From: an uncultured Muribaculaceae bacterium
GTDB lineage: Bacteria; Bacteroidota; Bacteroidia; Bacteroidales; Muribaculaceae
Reading direction: 5' to 3'
Length of the DNA: 64,000 nucleotides
Assembly: GCA_910586565.1 (NCBI GenBank)
Contig: CAJUIT010000006.1
Coordinates: 1 to 64,000 of the forward strand
Shown: positions 26,589-37,038 of the stretch, one piece after another
Numbering within the stretch: the first letter of the stretch is position 1
How the letters are laid out: each line of letters opens with the position of its first letter
Translations under genes and position numbers: made by a program
Notes under the pieces: model-generated
Database searches by the model: none
Told to the model about the DNA's origin: nothing
Seen by the model: only the letters and a program-made list of their open reading frames with translations

Positions 26589-28114
26589 TCGAGCGGACGG
26601 AATGTAAAGTGATTCACCACTCCGCGCCACACGGCATTCTGCAAAGTGCCGTCATCGAGCGTGCCACCGAACATGTAGAGGAACGGGCATTCCCATGTCT
26701 CTATCGACGATATCGCGCGCGAGGTCGGGCGAGTGTAGACCGAAGGAAGTTTAGCCAACGGAGTTTCAAGCCACGCAGTCGCGGCTTTGGTTCCGGCAGC
26801 AGCATCCGCGCTCATCATCGTTCCGAACACAAGCAGGTCGGCACCGTAAACTTCAGGCATATATTCGGGCAACTGGAGGTAGACATCGCCCTTTTTCCAG
26901 GTCAGACCCATATCGCGTGAAATATACACGTTGCGGTTGATACCCTCGGCATTTTTTCCGCCGAACGCAAGCAGAACCTCACGTTCTTTCAGTCGCCACG
27001 AAACGGTGTCGGTTTCGCTGATGGTGTAACGCGCCATTGCGTAGCCCTCGGCTGGAGTCATGCTCGAACCGAGCTTCGCCCATGAAGTTCCGTCGTAGGC
27101 CCATGTGGCACCCGAAAGGTTTCCGTTGGCACATTTGCCACCGAGAATCATGATTTGGGGAGCGTCGGCCCATTTTGTGGTAAGTTGAGCGGCTCCTGAA
27201 AATCCTGAGATGGGGAAATCGGCGGGAACGGCAGCTGTTGCAACACCCGCAGCGGGATATGAAACATGATTATAACCCGATGCTGACGCTTTCACTCCGA
27301 GGAGTCGAGTTCCATAGGGGGCGATAATCGAGCTCCAGCTTTCACCGGTCGAAGTCCATGAGGAACCGTCGGTTGAAGTGAGCAGGCTACCGCTTTCAGT
27401 GAGGATAAACAGAGCTTCGGTTGTGGCGGCAAGGGTTTCGATGCGCACTTTAGCGGGGAATGTAACACTCTTGGTAGTCCAATTTTGGGCATCGAACAGA
27501 TTGTCGTTCACACCGAGGCACCAAGCCGAACCGTCGGTTGAAAGGCAATAGGCAGTTCCACCCTTCGCAACAGTTTTCTGCGCAACAGGGCGGGAGAATT
27601 TGGTGGGGAGATTGGTGCGTGCCATGTCGCTCCAGAAAAGCGAGTCGGGCACAACGGTGTGAACATTCACATTAATAAGGTAATCGCGCTTGTTTTCGCC
27701 GCTCTGAGAAACCATGTGCAAGCGAACGGCACCGTGGGAGAAGTCGATTTCGGTATCGTCGTTTTCAATATAGTCGACCGTTTTCTCCTCGCCGTTCTCG
27801 TCGGTGTAGTGAAGCGTGAGCGCCGAGCAAGCGTCGCTTGTGATGTTCACCGCCAGAGCGCTGATGTCGGTGCCGTAAGGGAGCGAGTCGGCATTGAAAA
27901 TGCGCGCCGTGTTCAAGTCAATCGAGAAAAACACCGAGTCGAGATTGTTGAGCACTTTCGCATCGGCCCGCAAAGTGAAGCCTCTCACAGCCAAACCGTC
28001 GGTGATGGTGGAAGTGTCATATTGAGCCGGTTCGTCGTCGGTTGAGCTACAAGCCGACAGCCCCAGCACACAAACGAGTGCCAGAGCATAAAGGATGCGG
28101 TCAAGTTCTTTCAT
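26585..28114 (-). CDS. DUF6242-like lipoprotein with kelch/beta-propeller repeats
   Basis: A lipoprotein of 509 residues. The start at ATG 28114 gives a clean lipobox signal (ILYALALVCVLGLSAC, Cys22); upstream in-frame ATGs only lengthen the n-region. An N-terminal Ig-like part (about 30-155) precedes a series of repeats of the kind SSDGSSWTST...GGKCANGNLSGATWAYDGTSW, resembling sialidase/kelch blades. It leads the uppS-bamA operon. The function is unknown; surface or periplasmic anchoring by lipid is expected. Confidence 0.72.
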   Translation of the reverse strand: MKELDRILYALALVCVLGLSACSSTDDEPAQYDTSTITDGLAVRGFTLRADAKVLNNLDSVFFSIDLNTARIFNADSLPYGTDISALAVNITSDACSALTLHYTDENGEEKTVDYIENDDTEIDFSHGAVRLHMVSQSGENKRDYLINVNVHTVVPDSLFWSDMARTNLPTKFSRPVAQKTVAKGGTAYCLSTDGSAWCLGVNDNLFDAQNWTTKSVTFPAKVRIETLAATTEALFILTESGSLLTSTDGSSWTSTGESWSSIIAPYGTRLLGVKASASGYNHVSYPAAGVATAAVPADFPISGFSGAAQLTTKWADAPQIMILGGKCANGNLSGATWAYDGTSWAKLGSSMTPAEGYAMARYTISETDTVSWRLKEREVLLAFGGKNAEGINRNVYISRDMGLTWKKGDVYLQLPEYMPEVYGADLLVFGTMMSADAAAGTKAATAWLETPLAKLPSVYTRPTSRAISSIETWECPFLYMFGGTLDDGTLQNAVWRGVVNHFTFRPLE

Positions 28115-28226
28115 AGAGGCTTTTAATGCCTTAATTGTAATCATAAATAATTGAAGCTTTGCAACTTTGAGCGATTGCCCGGCGAGAGAGGGTAACCCGT
28201 GCAAAAAGCTACTGATTTTCAACCTG

Positions 28227-28234
28227 CAAAGTTA
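28227..28234 (-). promoter_or_regulatory. candidate promoter of the DUF6242-uppS-bamA-ompH operon
   Basis: The minus strand reads TAACTTTG then CAGG (28234-28227), a perfect -7 match. The -33 TTTG is not clear at 19-21 bp. The predicted start of transcription, about 28220, leaves a 105-nt leader and supports the downstream ATG at 28114 over the longer frame. The rest of the 28115-28414 gap shows nothing else I can name. Confidence 0.42.
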
Positions 28235-28414
28235 AAAAGATTTTGCCAACTTCACGGCATAAAACGGTGTAAATCGCGCAAAATCGTTGGTTCAACGCAT
28301 CCACAAAGATATAACATCCCTAACATTCAGGCAATTCCGCAATCACATTTAAATAATTTTTCAATTCTTTTCACACGAGTTATAAGAAACCGGTTCTAAC
28401 CGCCAAGCCGGTTT

Positions 28415-29443
28415 TTATTTATCAAAACTGTTGTTGAACCAGCGGATTGTGTTCTCTTCCCATTGTTGCGAACCGACCAAATATGAATCGGGAAGCACAG
28501 GCGCTTTCACCGCCCCACGGGGGTCTAATTCAAAGGGAGCCACCTCTTCGCGCGCCACATCCCACAAGCCTTGTTCGATAAACAGGCCGAGCAAAGTGGG
28601 ACCGGCTTCCACGAGCACCGAGGTGATTGAATGATTCTCATAGAGGTCGGAAAGCACATCGGCGATTGATGACGCCATTCCGGCTCCATAGACAATCACT
28701 TTACCCTCACCTGCAAACAATGCCTCATCGTGAGATAGCACACCGCCGCGATCGAGCACCACCTTTACAGGCTGCCGTCCGTCCCAACCGCGAACCGTAA
28801 GCCTGGCATTGTCGGCTATGGCAGTGCGAGCCGAAGTGAGCACCGCATCGTTTAGCGAACGTAACCGCATGGTCGACATGTTCACTAAATTTGTGGAAAA
28901 CCGACATGCCTGCCGGTGGCTTTCATCGCGTTTCCAATCCATATATCCGTCGGCACTCCTTGCCCATTTCAATGTCACGAAGGGGCGCCGCAGTGTGTGG
29001 GCGGTGAAAAACCGACGGTTAAGAGCACGGCTCTCCTCACCGAGGATACCGACCTCCACTTCAACCCCGGCATCTCGAAGCATGGCGATTCCACGCCCCG
29101 CTACCTTTGAAAAGGGGTCGACGGTAGCCACTACCACGCGGGGGATGCCGGTTTCGATTATCAGGCGTGAACAGGGGGGTGTTTTGCCGTAATGTGAACA
29201 TGGCTCAAGGGTAACAAACATCGTGCTTTCAGCAAGCAGCGGCCTGTCACACTCAGCGACAGATGCCACGGCATTAACCTCGGCATGCCCTTGGCCGCAA
29301 AGGCGATGCCACCCCTCCCCTATTATCCTGCCGTCGGGAGCGACAATCACAGCTCCCACCATCGGGTTAGGTGACGCGAATCCCATTCCGTTACGGGCAA
29401 GTTGCAAAGCCCGTCGCATATATAGTTCTTTATCCATCCTCAT
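28415..29443 (-). CDS. ribD: bifunctional riboflavin biosynthesis protein RibD
   Basis: Catalyses deamination and then reduction of the pyrimidine intermediate in riboflavin synthesis. The N-terminal deaminase half has the zinc motif HAEVNAVA and later PCSHYGKTPPC, matching HAE and PCxxxGxxPPC. The C-terminal half (about 150-342) is the reductase with FVTLKWARSADGYMDW. 342 residues is typical. ATG 29443 and ATG 29437 are both possible starts; the second gives MDKELYMRRAL, closer to homologues. It lies 18 bp after the glycosyl hydrolase-like gene. Confidence 0.94.
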   Translation of the reverse strand: MRMDKELYMRRALQLARNGMGFASPNPMVGAVIVAPDGRIIGEGWHRLCGQGHAEVNAVASVAECDRPLLAESTMFVTLEPCSHYGKTPPCSRLIIETGIPRVVVATVDPFSKVAGRGIAMLRDAGVEVEVGILGEESRALNRRFFTAHTLRRPFVTLKWARSADGYMDWKRDESHRQACRFSTNLVNMSTMRLRSLNDAVLTSARTAIADNARLTVRGWDGRQPVKVVLDRGGVLSHDEALFAGEGKVIVYGAGMASSIADVLSDLYENHSITSVLVEAGPTLLGLFIEQGLWDVAREEVAPFELDPRGAVKAPVLPDSYLVGSQQWEENTIRWFNNSFDK

Positions 29444-29461
29444 TTTTTACCGTTGATACAA

Positions 29462-31111
29462 TCACTGACCTATGATAATAGCTTCCCACTCATTGCCATA
29501 ACGGTCGTAGGGGGCTACGGCATACCAATACCCCTGCAGTTTGTCGGGGGGCAGCATATAAGTGTGGTCGTAGGTTACAGCCACAATATATTTCGCCATG
29601 AAATTGGCCCCTGTGGAGGCCAGCACATCCAAAGGTTCAAGATTATCGGGAAAAGCATAGACAACATAACGCATATCGGGCACCGGATACCACGACAACG
29701 CATTGCCTCGGCGTTCGAGTCCGGTGACCGCCCCGGGGTCAACAGCCTCTTTCCAGGGCATAGGGGGCATAAGCGCAGTGGTGTAGTAGCAACGCTCACG
29801 AAGATATTCACCCAAACCGCGGGCCTTCTTTCCCGAGATGTGGGCGGTTGAATAGTAGATGCTCCCCGCATCGCTGCCGGTTGAATTCATGCGGTTAACC
29901 CTAACCTGCGAAACCTGCTCGCGCCATGCGTTCTCCCCCTCGGGGAGAGCCAGCACCTTTTGGCTCGGATAGCTGTGACGGCCGAAATGCAAAGCCATAT
30001 CGTCCCACCATCGTGCCAACGGGGCGTAGGGATTAGTGGCATGGTCAGATGCCCAGTAAATCTGCGGCGACACATAGTCAACCGAACCGTCGGCAAGCCA
30101 TTCGAGCGGATTGCAGAAAATGCGGTCATACATCCAGTCATTGCCAACCTCGGGGGGATTGAGACCGTAGGGAGCGGTGGCTTTACCGTTTCCACCTCCC
30201 ACACCTGCCGGACTAACGCCGAACCTCAGCCAGGGGCGCTCTTTCTCAATCATCTCATGCACGGCGGCTATAGTTTTGCCTACATTGGCACGGCGCCAAT
30301 CGGCCTGCGACATGCCCGACGCTTTCGAGCCGCACTCCTTTTGCCAACGGTCGAAATCATAGCCTGCTCCGAGCGGCAACCCGTCGGGATAGAAGTAATC
30401 ATCGAAAATAAGGCCGTCAACATCATAGCGGGTGATAATCTCCCTGCACACTTCCACAATGTGGCTGCGAGCCTCGGGATTTCCCGGGTCGAGGATACTC
30501 ACGGTTTTGGTGACGCGTGCCGGAGACTTCCCTTTCTTTTTCCCCTTTGTGGCGCGGCGCTTTGCGGGTGCTTTTTCGGTTTTGGAATAAGAGAGCACCC
30601 ACCCTTTTTCCACAGGGTTGAATGTTTTTCCACCGGTTGCCGCTTTCGCAGCCGCGGGAGCCGGGCCGTTGGCCAACCGGAACGGGTTGACCCACGCGTG
30701 TAACTCAAGCCCGCGCTTGTGAGCCTCGGCAACGGCAAATTCAAGGGGATCCCACCCTTTGGCGGGGGCAGCGCCGCGGGTGCCTGTCAGGTAGGCGCTC
30801 CACGGCTCGAACGACGATTTATACATGGCATCCGACATCGAACGCACCTGAAACATCACGGCATTCAATCCCGCGTTCTTCAAAATGTCGAGAATCTCAC
30901 ACAGCTCACGTTTCTGAGCCGCGGCATCTGCTTCGGTCGTCCCGGCTTTGGAGGGCCAGTCAATACCGTAGACTGTGGCGACCCACGCGCCTCTCATTTC
31001 ATGTTTAGGCGGTTCGCCACTGTCGTAACCCGCGGGGGATGATGCGGCTTTTGCCGCGACACAAATCAGTGCCACGGCAAAAGCCATTGATAGGATATGT
31101 TTTATTTTCAT
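29462..31111 (-). CDS. GHL10/DUF187 family glycosyl hydrolase-like protein
   Basis: A secreted protein of 549 residues from ATG 31111 (signal MKIKHILSMAFAVALICVAAKA). EMRGAWVATVYGIDWPS is the classic opening of the family-10-like (GHL10) TIM barrel, with GLELHAWVNPFRLANG, VDGLIFDDYFYP and the active-site-like GVSPAG following. Relatives include DigH, which cleaves denuded peptidoglycan glycans, so a wall role is plausible but unproven. The GTG at 31117 would overlap the upstream gene by 4 bp; the ATG sits just after that gene's stop. A Lys/Arg-rich insert lies near residues 180-200. Confidence 0.85.
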   Translation of the reverse strand: MKIKHILSMAFAVALICVAAKAASSPAGYDSGEPPKHEMRGAWVATVYGIDWPSKAGTTEADAAAQKRELCEILDILKNAGLNAVMFQVRSMSDAMYKSSFEPWSAYLTGTRGAAPAKGWDPLEFAVAEAHKRGLELHAWVNPFRLANGPAPAAAKAATGGKTFNPVEKGWVLSYSKTEKAPAKRRATKGKKKGKSPARVTKTVSILDPGNPEARSHIVEVCREIITRYDVDGLIFDDYFYPDGLPLGAGYDFDRWQKECGSKASGMSQADWRRANVGKTIAAVHEMIEKERPWLRFGVSPAGVGGGNGKATAPYGLNPPEVGNDWMYDRIFCNPLEWLADGSVDYVSPQIYWASDHATNPYAPLARWWDDMALHFGRHSYPSQKVLALPEGENAWREQVSQVRVNRMNSTGSDAGSIYYSTAHISGKKARGLGEYLRERCYYTTALMPPMPWKEAVDPGAVTGLERRGNALSWYPVPDMRYVVYAFPDNLEPLDVLASTGANFMAKYIVAVTYDHTYMLPPDKLQGYWYAVAPYDRYGNEWEAIIIGQ

Positions 31112-31113
31112 CT

Positions 31114-34100
31114 TCACTTAACTGTGACGGCTGCTCCGGCCGAATGAGCCGCAATGGCCGGATTATATTGACTCTGCACGCCGGCCACACCCGACGAGAA
31201 TGAACCTGCCTGTGTGGCGAAAAGTTCGTAGGTCAGAACGTAGGTTCCGCGTGTCAGATGGCGGATAAACAGATTAGTCTGCGAATCGCGGTTCTCACGA
31301 TAGAAGCAGAGACCTTCGCTCCAAACCGGCTGCGGCAACTGCTCAACAGGCTCAAACGTTGCGGCGCGCTTATCCTCAACAACCACATAGTCCATATCGG
31401 TATCGGCCTTGAGGGTGAGTGTAACTTTCACGCGGTCGCCGACGCTGAAGCTGTCGGCAGGAACCCACATCTCGCCGTTGAACACGCTGAGATTCTTCTC
31501 CACCGAAAGCTCGCTGCACGCAACAGCTTTGATATCGTCCATTTCAGCTGTGCGCATTGTCACCACCGCACCGAACGAGGGATAATCAGCCCTGCGGTCG
31601 ATGGTGAGTGTTGCCGGTTCTTTCAGCAATTGTGTTATCGGCTCGGTGAATGAGCCTGTGGCATATTCGGCCGACGGCTCTATCAGGGTTTCACCTACAC
31701 GGATAGCTGTTCCTGCAGTGTTAACCGCAACGGGACGTCCGCTTGTGAGAATCGAGGATATCACTTGCGAGGTAATCACAGCGTTTCCCCAATCGGTGTT
31801 TGTTTTCTGAAGAATAAGCCACTGACGGATTTTCTCCACATCGGCGCTTTGCGGCTCCACCTGCGCGAAGGCATCGAGAATAATCGCCGTGCACCCCACC
31901 TTGTCGAGCGAACGATAAGTGGTGTTCTCCAGTTGCTGCCACCACATCCCCTTTTCCGGAGTTACGGTTGCCAACTCACGCAATGATTTGAGAATGCTGC
32001 GGGCCGTGGCGGTGTAGCCGTTTGCCGAGAGCACGATTGCATCGGCAGCCTTCACCACAGGCGAATGGTCTTTCCATTCACCGATGATACGCTGCACGGT
32101 GACACGGGTTACCTTTGCCGCCGCAGTCGACTGCTTCACTTCGGGGAACTTGGATCGTGTGTAGCAATATAAAGTGTAGTCGCTCTTCGGAGATTTGGCA
32201 TAACGTGCGGCGGTGGTGCGGTCGAGACAAGCCACTGCCGACGATGTCATGGCAGCGAGGTTCTTGTTGTCGGGGAGCCAGCCGAGACGGTTGAGGTCGC
32301 CAAGCATGTCGAGAATCATCGCCGTACACCACTCCGACAATTCGGGATATTGTGTTGTCCAGCTCCAACCGCCACCCGACACCGAAGTATTTGACAATGC
32401 AGCCACAGCCTTTTCAATAACCTTGGAGGTGTTGCGCTTGTCGAGCAACAGCACCAGTCGCTGCATGCGCTCGGTTTGATTGAGGGCATCGCTCACCCAC
32501 GGTGTTGAACTCAGAAGCACAGATTTGAGCACATCGTTTTTCTCAAGTTCGGAAACAAGTGCCGAATCGGCGGGGTTGTCACGCCAGCGGCGCAATGTGC
32601 GGGCGATTTCGGGATAGTCGCGCATCAGGCCGTCGGCAACAGCCGCCGAGAAGAGCGCACCGGCTGCATCAAGCGATGAATTGATTGTGCCTTCGCGCAA
32701 ACCGGGTAGAGCCGAAACAACCTCCCATGCAGGATTCTCGGTAAATTTGAGCCATGCACGGCCGTTGCCGACCGAGTCGAGCGGCATCGTGAACTGCTCC
32801 TGCGAGGGGGCGATGTAGAACATTTTTGATTCAACCACATCCTGAACCGAGGGGAGCACGGGGATGAACACCTGCTCACCGTCGGAGAATGAGGCATTGC
32901 CGCTCCTCACTCGGAACACAAGCGCAGATACGGTTGCGGGAACATCGAAGCACATGCCGATTACGGAACGTCCTTTGGCATCCAACGTGTCGGCCGATTC
33001 GGTTGTGGCAAGCACCTGCATTGTGGATGCATCGAGAATTTCACCGACCGATTGCGCACACTGTGTGCTGTCGGTCATATTCATAACCGAGGCAAGGAGT
33101 TCAACCTTGTCGCCGATGCGCAAGAAACGCGGGGCATTGGCCGATACCATCAGCGGTTTTGAAGCAACTATTTCCACACTGCCCGACGATGTGAGCAGCT
33201 CATTGTTATAGGCCAGCGAGCGGAGCACCCATGTGGTGTTGGCATCGGGGACTGTGTAGGTCACTTCAAGCGAGCCGTCGGCATTGGTGTTCAGCATCGG
33301 GCGGAAGAACGCCATCGGAATCTCCGACGGGCGATAATTATAATCATCCGTTTCAGCAGTGGGTTCAGCGGCTCCGTCGGTAGTGACAGCTCCGGCTGAG
33401 GCACCGTTATCGGCTGAGGCATAGGCCGGCATCATCATGTCCTCCACAACCATTTCAGCCTCGTCGGCAGCTTCCTCGGTTTCCACTTTGGCTGTGCCCC
33501 GAATTCTTACACTCGATGCCGATAGTTTCATCGACCGGTTCATCACCATCGCCGATGAAGATGAGAAGCTGCGCCCGTAAAGTTCAAAGGCAGGTTCCGT
33601 GAGGTCTACAGCTTCGAGGTTGCGGAATGCACTCCAGAGATTAACACTGTTTGAGCCGAAATATAGTCCGTCGATACTAATGCCGCGCAACACATCCCTG
33701 CGGGGGATAAATGACATTGAATTGGGTGCAAGAACATCAATCGCCTTGTTAGTCATCGACAGCATAACGGCGCTTTGCACATCGGCACCGTTCATGCCTG
33801 AAACCTTAAACTTCAGTGTCTCAAGATTGCCGGGTGTGACTTTATCGCGGAATGTTTCGGTTTTAATTGTGATTGAACGCAGAGAGCTTGCGGGATTGAC
33901 CGTGAACGAAGCCGACTCCGACATGAGATTTTTCACCACTCGCAGATAGATTCGCGCCGATTTATCCTTATCGGGCAATGCGGCTTTGAAGGTTGACATA
34001 CCCTTTGTGGGTGACAACCATTTTTTTGAAACGATGTGACCGTCCATATCAGACATGACCATAAGCACCCGTGCACCGTCAACAGCAGTGCCGAACGTAA

Positions 34101-36810
34101 CGGCACATTCACCCTGCGCATCGGCCACACCCTCCGACTCGGGGAGCCACAATAACGCGTTGACCGGGCACGCATTGTTATCCTTACGGTAAACCACAAC
34201 GCGGTCCACGATTACGGCATCAGCTTTTGCTGAATCAACAGGGGCGAAACGTGCGGTGTAGGTACCGGCGGAAAGAGTTTTGAAAAGTGAGACCACGTCG
34301 CCCGACTCACATTGCGTTTCTGTCACCTTGCGATAAGACGGAGTTCCATCACCGCCGAGGGGCTCATCAACGGCATAAATCTCACAATTGAGTTTAATCG
34401 TTTCATTGCCGCCGCTGAACTCGGTTGCTTCAACAGTGGCTTTTGTTTCACCGGGAACAAACAACGCAGGCACATTAGCCGACAGAACAAGAGGCTTGCC
34501 CATGTTGAATCCCGTTGTTGTTTCGTGTGTCTCTCCATCGGGAGAAGTTACGCTGACTGTTGCCAGAAAATATCCTTCGGGTGCGGGGCTCGAAGCCAAT
34601 GCCTGCGAGGGAATCACAACCTTGAAAGTTCCATCGGGGGCGGTTTCGGTCTGCGTTTCATAGAACACCGGCGATGTTGCCGAGCGGAACCACAGCCCTG
34701 TGCGCACACTGAGCTGCAATTTCACCTGTGCATCTCCCACAGGGAAACCGGCGTAGGTGCGTGCCGAACCGCTCACCACAGCACTGTCGGCAATGGATGC
34801 GGGTCGGCTGACCTTATCCACATTAACCTCGAAAGTGGGGAGTTTATAATCGCTCACCATAAAGCTGCGTGTAGCCACGGTGCGCTTGTCACCGTCGGTT
34901 AGAGTGAGCGTGAAAGTTCCGGTAAGCCCCTCCGACGGGAGTGTGAAGCTTCCATGGGCGCGCCCGGTAGCATCGGTGGTCAAAGTTACCTTCGACACCT
35001 CCACATAGTTGGCATCGCGCAACCCGACTGTCAGTGATTTTCCGGTTTCAACACGCGGGGCAACTCCACCGGTGGTGTAGGCGATGAAACTGAAATCCAC
35101 AACGTCGCCGGGATGATAAAGACCAAGCGATGTGAATATCTCACCGTAAAGACGATCGGTTGACCGTGATTCGGAAACGCTGTAGTAATTAACCCCGAGG
35201 GCATAACGGTCGGCATCGGCAAGCGGACGCAATGTGCCCGGCTTTGATTGGTCAATCTTGACAAATCCGTCGGCATCGGTCGATGCAGGCAATGTCTCTC
35301 CAGGCGATTGGCGGTTCCACGGCTTGTAGAACATCGACACGCCACGGCGCGGCTCACCCGAAACCGCATCTACAACAACAGCTGCCGATTCCCCTACCCC
35401 GCTGAACACTCCGGCCGAGAGATTGGAACATGCTATGACCGGGAAACTGTTGGACTTTTCTTCCCCCTCGAACACCGGTTCAACTACATATTTTCCATAT
35501 TCCGGCACCTTCACAGCTACCGAACGTGAAGCTGAGAATGGCACGAGGTCGTCGAACGACACATCAACCGTTGCCACGGGGGTCGGACGCGATGCGGGAA
35601 GTTTACAGTAGGAATCATCGGCCGATGCAACGATGCGGGTTACATCATATAGTTTCAACGTAACCTTTTTCACATTATCAATCGAAAGTCTCACAACAGC
35701 CTCACCCCCCTTTGCCACCTGTGTGGGTGTCTGTGCATTCACCTGCTTGCGGATGAGCTGCGCACGGAGGTTTTTCACGGCGTTCATGTTGAAATAGCCG
35801 GGGTTTGCCTCTATGAAACTGTTGAGAATTGAATAAAGCTCTTTTTTCTGCGAACCTGATAGCGTTGCAGGTTCAACTTCGGTGAGCAGTTCTATTGCAT
35901 AAGGTGATGCAGCATGTTCACCGTAGGCAAGTTTGAGGGCATCGAACAATTGAGAAACCTGTTCGTATTCCCCACCGGGGAACGCCACATTCTGGGCGGG
36001 AACTTCAAACAGACGCTCCGATGCAAACTCAATTTCCTTTCCTAAAGCGACGATTCCTGCCGGGGTATCATCGCGTCCTTCAATGAGTGATGCATATAAA
36101 CGCAATATCTCACCCGTCATTGAGCCCCGCGATGCAGGATAGAGGCTTGAATCGAGAGGACGGAAGAGCACCCGCGGATTGAGCGTTGACTGCATGCCGT
36201 CAAATGTGAGCAAACATTCAATTGACTGATTGGCCACGAAGTCATAGAGTGTGGGATAGAAGGTGAGCATGTCGCGGTTGAACACCAACGCTGCTGAATA
36301 AGCATCAAGCGAGGTGGCAAGCAATGCTTCACGAGGCGCGACCGCTTCGTTGACAAGCGCTGTGACCTTTTCGGCAAACTGAGCTTTGCTCCACACCGTG
36401 TAGTCGCCGTCGGCACCGGCACCGGTGTTGGCCCGTCGGCCGATTCTGTATGCATCATCTCTGTACACCGATGTGTAAATGCGCGCCTGCAGCAAGTTGA
36501 GCAGCGATTTCACCACCGGGTTGCCGGTTTGCGATTCCACCTTGTTAATCTTTTCCAAAACAACAGGAACCGAATCGGCCGACACCGATGTTTTAGCAAG
36601 CCCATATCTGACCAAGGCATTAACCATTGCCGGCCCATTGTCAGCCTTCAAGGCTGCATCGAGGTCGGCAAGTGCATTATTCTCCACTTTTACGGGATAG
36701 GCGAAATCAGGCATATTTTTTGATGGGGCAGTTGCAGATTGTGATGCGGCCGAAACAGTCGTGACGGCCAGCATAATAAAACAAAACAGTGAATAAAGGT
36801 GCTTTTTCAT
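31114..36810 (-). CDS. alpha-2-macroglobulin family protein, thioester-less type
   Basis: A very large secreted protein of 1,898 residues from ATG 36810 (signal MKKHLYSLFCFIMLAVTTVSA). MG-type Ig-like domains are visible: VDFSFIAYTTGGVAP, TDATGRAHGSFTLPSEGLTGTF, and the A2M block FFRPMLNTNADGSLEVTYTVP with TTWVLRSLAYN. At the usual thioester site, after ENPAWEVVSALPGL, the residues are REGTINSSLD with no CxEQ motif, so covalent trapping is not expected. The family is thought to trap proteases in the periplasm. It is first of three coupled genes, overlapping or abutting the next. Confidence 0.88.
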   Translation of the reverse strand: MKKHLYSLFCFIMLAVTTVSAASQSATAPSKNMPDFAYPVKVENNALADLDAALKADNGPAMVNALVRYGLAKTSVSADSVPVVLEKINKVESQTGNPVVKSLLNLLQARIYTSVYRDDAYRIGRRANTGAGADGDYTVWSKAQFAEKVTALVNEAVAPREALLATSLDAYSAALVFNRDMLTFYPTLYDFVANQSIECLLTFDGMQSTLNPRVLFRPLDSSLYPASRGSMTGEILRLYASLIEGRDDTPAGIVALGKEIEFASERLFEVPAQNVAFPGGEYEQVSQLFDALKLAYGEHAASPYAIELLTEVEPATLSGSQKKELYSILNSFIEANPGYFNMNAVKNLRAQLIRKQVNAQTPTQVAKGGEAVVRLSIDNVKKVTLKLYDVTRIVASADDSYCKLPASRPTPVATVDVSFDDLVPFSASRSVAVKVPEYGKYVVEPVFEGEEKSNSFPVIACSNLSAGVFSGVGESAAVVVDAVSGEPRRGVSMFYKPWNRQSPGETLPASTDADGFVKIDQSKPGTLRPLADADRYALGVNYYSVSESRSTDRLYGEIFTSLGLYHPGDVVDFSFIAYTTGGVAPRVETGKSLTVGLRDANYVEVSKVTLTTDATGRAHGSFTLPSEGLTGTFTLTLTDGDKRTVATRSFMVSDYKLPTFEVNVDKVSRPASIADSAVVSGSARTYAGFPVGDAQVKLQLSVRTGLWFRSATSPVFYETQTETAPDGTFKVVIPSQALASSPAPEGYFLATVSVTSPDGETHETTTGFNMGKPLVLSANVPALFVPGETKATVEATEFSGGNETIKLNCEIYAVDEPLGGDGTPSYRKVTETQCESGDVVSLFKTLSAGTYTARFAPVDSAKADAVIVDRVVVYRKDNNACPVNALLWLPESEGVADAQGECAVTFGTAVDGARVLMVMSDMDGHIVSKKWLSPTKGMSTFKAALPDKDKSARIYLRVVKNLMSESASFTVNPASSLRSITIKTETFRDKVTPGNLETLKFKVSGMNGADVQSAVMLSMTNKAIDVLAPNSMSFIPRRDVLRGISIDGLYFGSNSVNLWSAFRNLEAVDLTEPAFELYGRSFSSSSAMVMNRSMKLSASSVRIRGTAKVETEEAADEAEMVVEDMMMPAYASADNGASAGAVTTDGAAEPTAETDDYNYRPSEIPMAFFRPMLNTNADGSLEVTYTVPDANTTWVLRSLAYNNELLTSSGSVEIVASKPLMVSANAPRFLRIGDKVELLASVMNMTDSTQCAQSVGEILDASTMQVLATTESADTLDAKGRSVIGMCFDVPATVSALVFRVRSGNASFSDGEQVFIPVLPSVQDVVESKMFYIAPSQEQFTMPLDSVGNGRAWLKFTENPAWEVVSALPGLREGTINSSLDAAGALFSAAVADGLMRDYPEIARTLRRWRDNPADSALVSELEKNDVLKSVLLSSTPWVSDALNQTERMQRLVLLLDKRNTSKVIEKAVAALSNTSVSGGGWSWTTQYPELSEWCTAMILDMLGDLNRLGWLPDNKNLAAMTSSAVACLDRTTAARYAKSPKSDYTLYCYTRSKFPEVKQSTAAAKVTRVTVQRIIGEWKDHSPVVKAADAIVLSANGYTATARSILKSLRELATVTPEKGMWWQQLENTTYRSLDKVGCTAIILDAFAQVEPQSADVEKIRQWLILQKTNTDWGNAVITSQVISSILTSGRPVAVNTAGTAIRVGETLIEPSAEYATGSFTEPITQLLKEPATLTIDRRADYPSFGAVVTMRTAEMDDIKAVACSELSVEKNLSVFNGEMWVPADSFSVGDRVKVTLTLKADTDMDYVVVEDKRAATFEPVEQLPQPVWSEGLCFYRENRDSQTNLFIRHLTRGTYVLTYELFATQAGSFSSGVAGVQSQYNPAIAAHSAGAAVTVK

Positions 36811-37038
36811 AAACACGGTAGTTGAATTGGAGAATTGGCACAACGTGGTTTGTGCGCGTTTTTTCGGAGGGAAACGGGGTCAGGTTACGTAGTGACCGGT
36901 TGCAATCCCTTTAAAAGTAACAATCGAACGAGGCCATTTCGTTGCTATGATAAGAAAATTCCCGCTTCCGCGGCAGCCTGAGCGCCCCGAATACGGGAAT
37001 TGATGGAGTGCTTACCCCCGCCCGGAGGGTAGAGGGGG

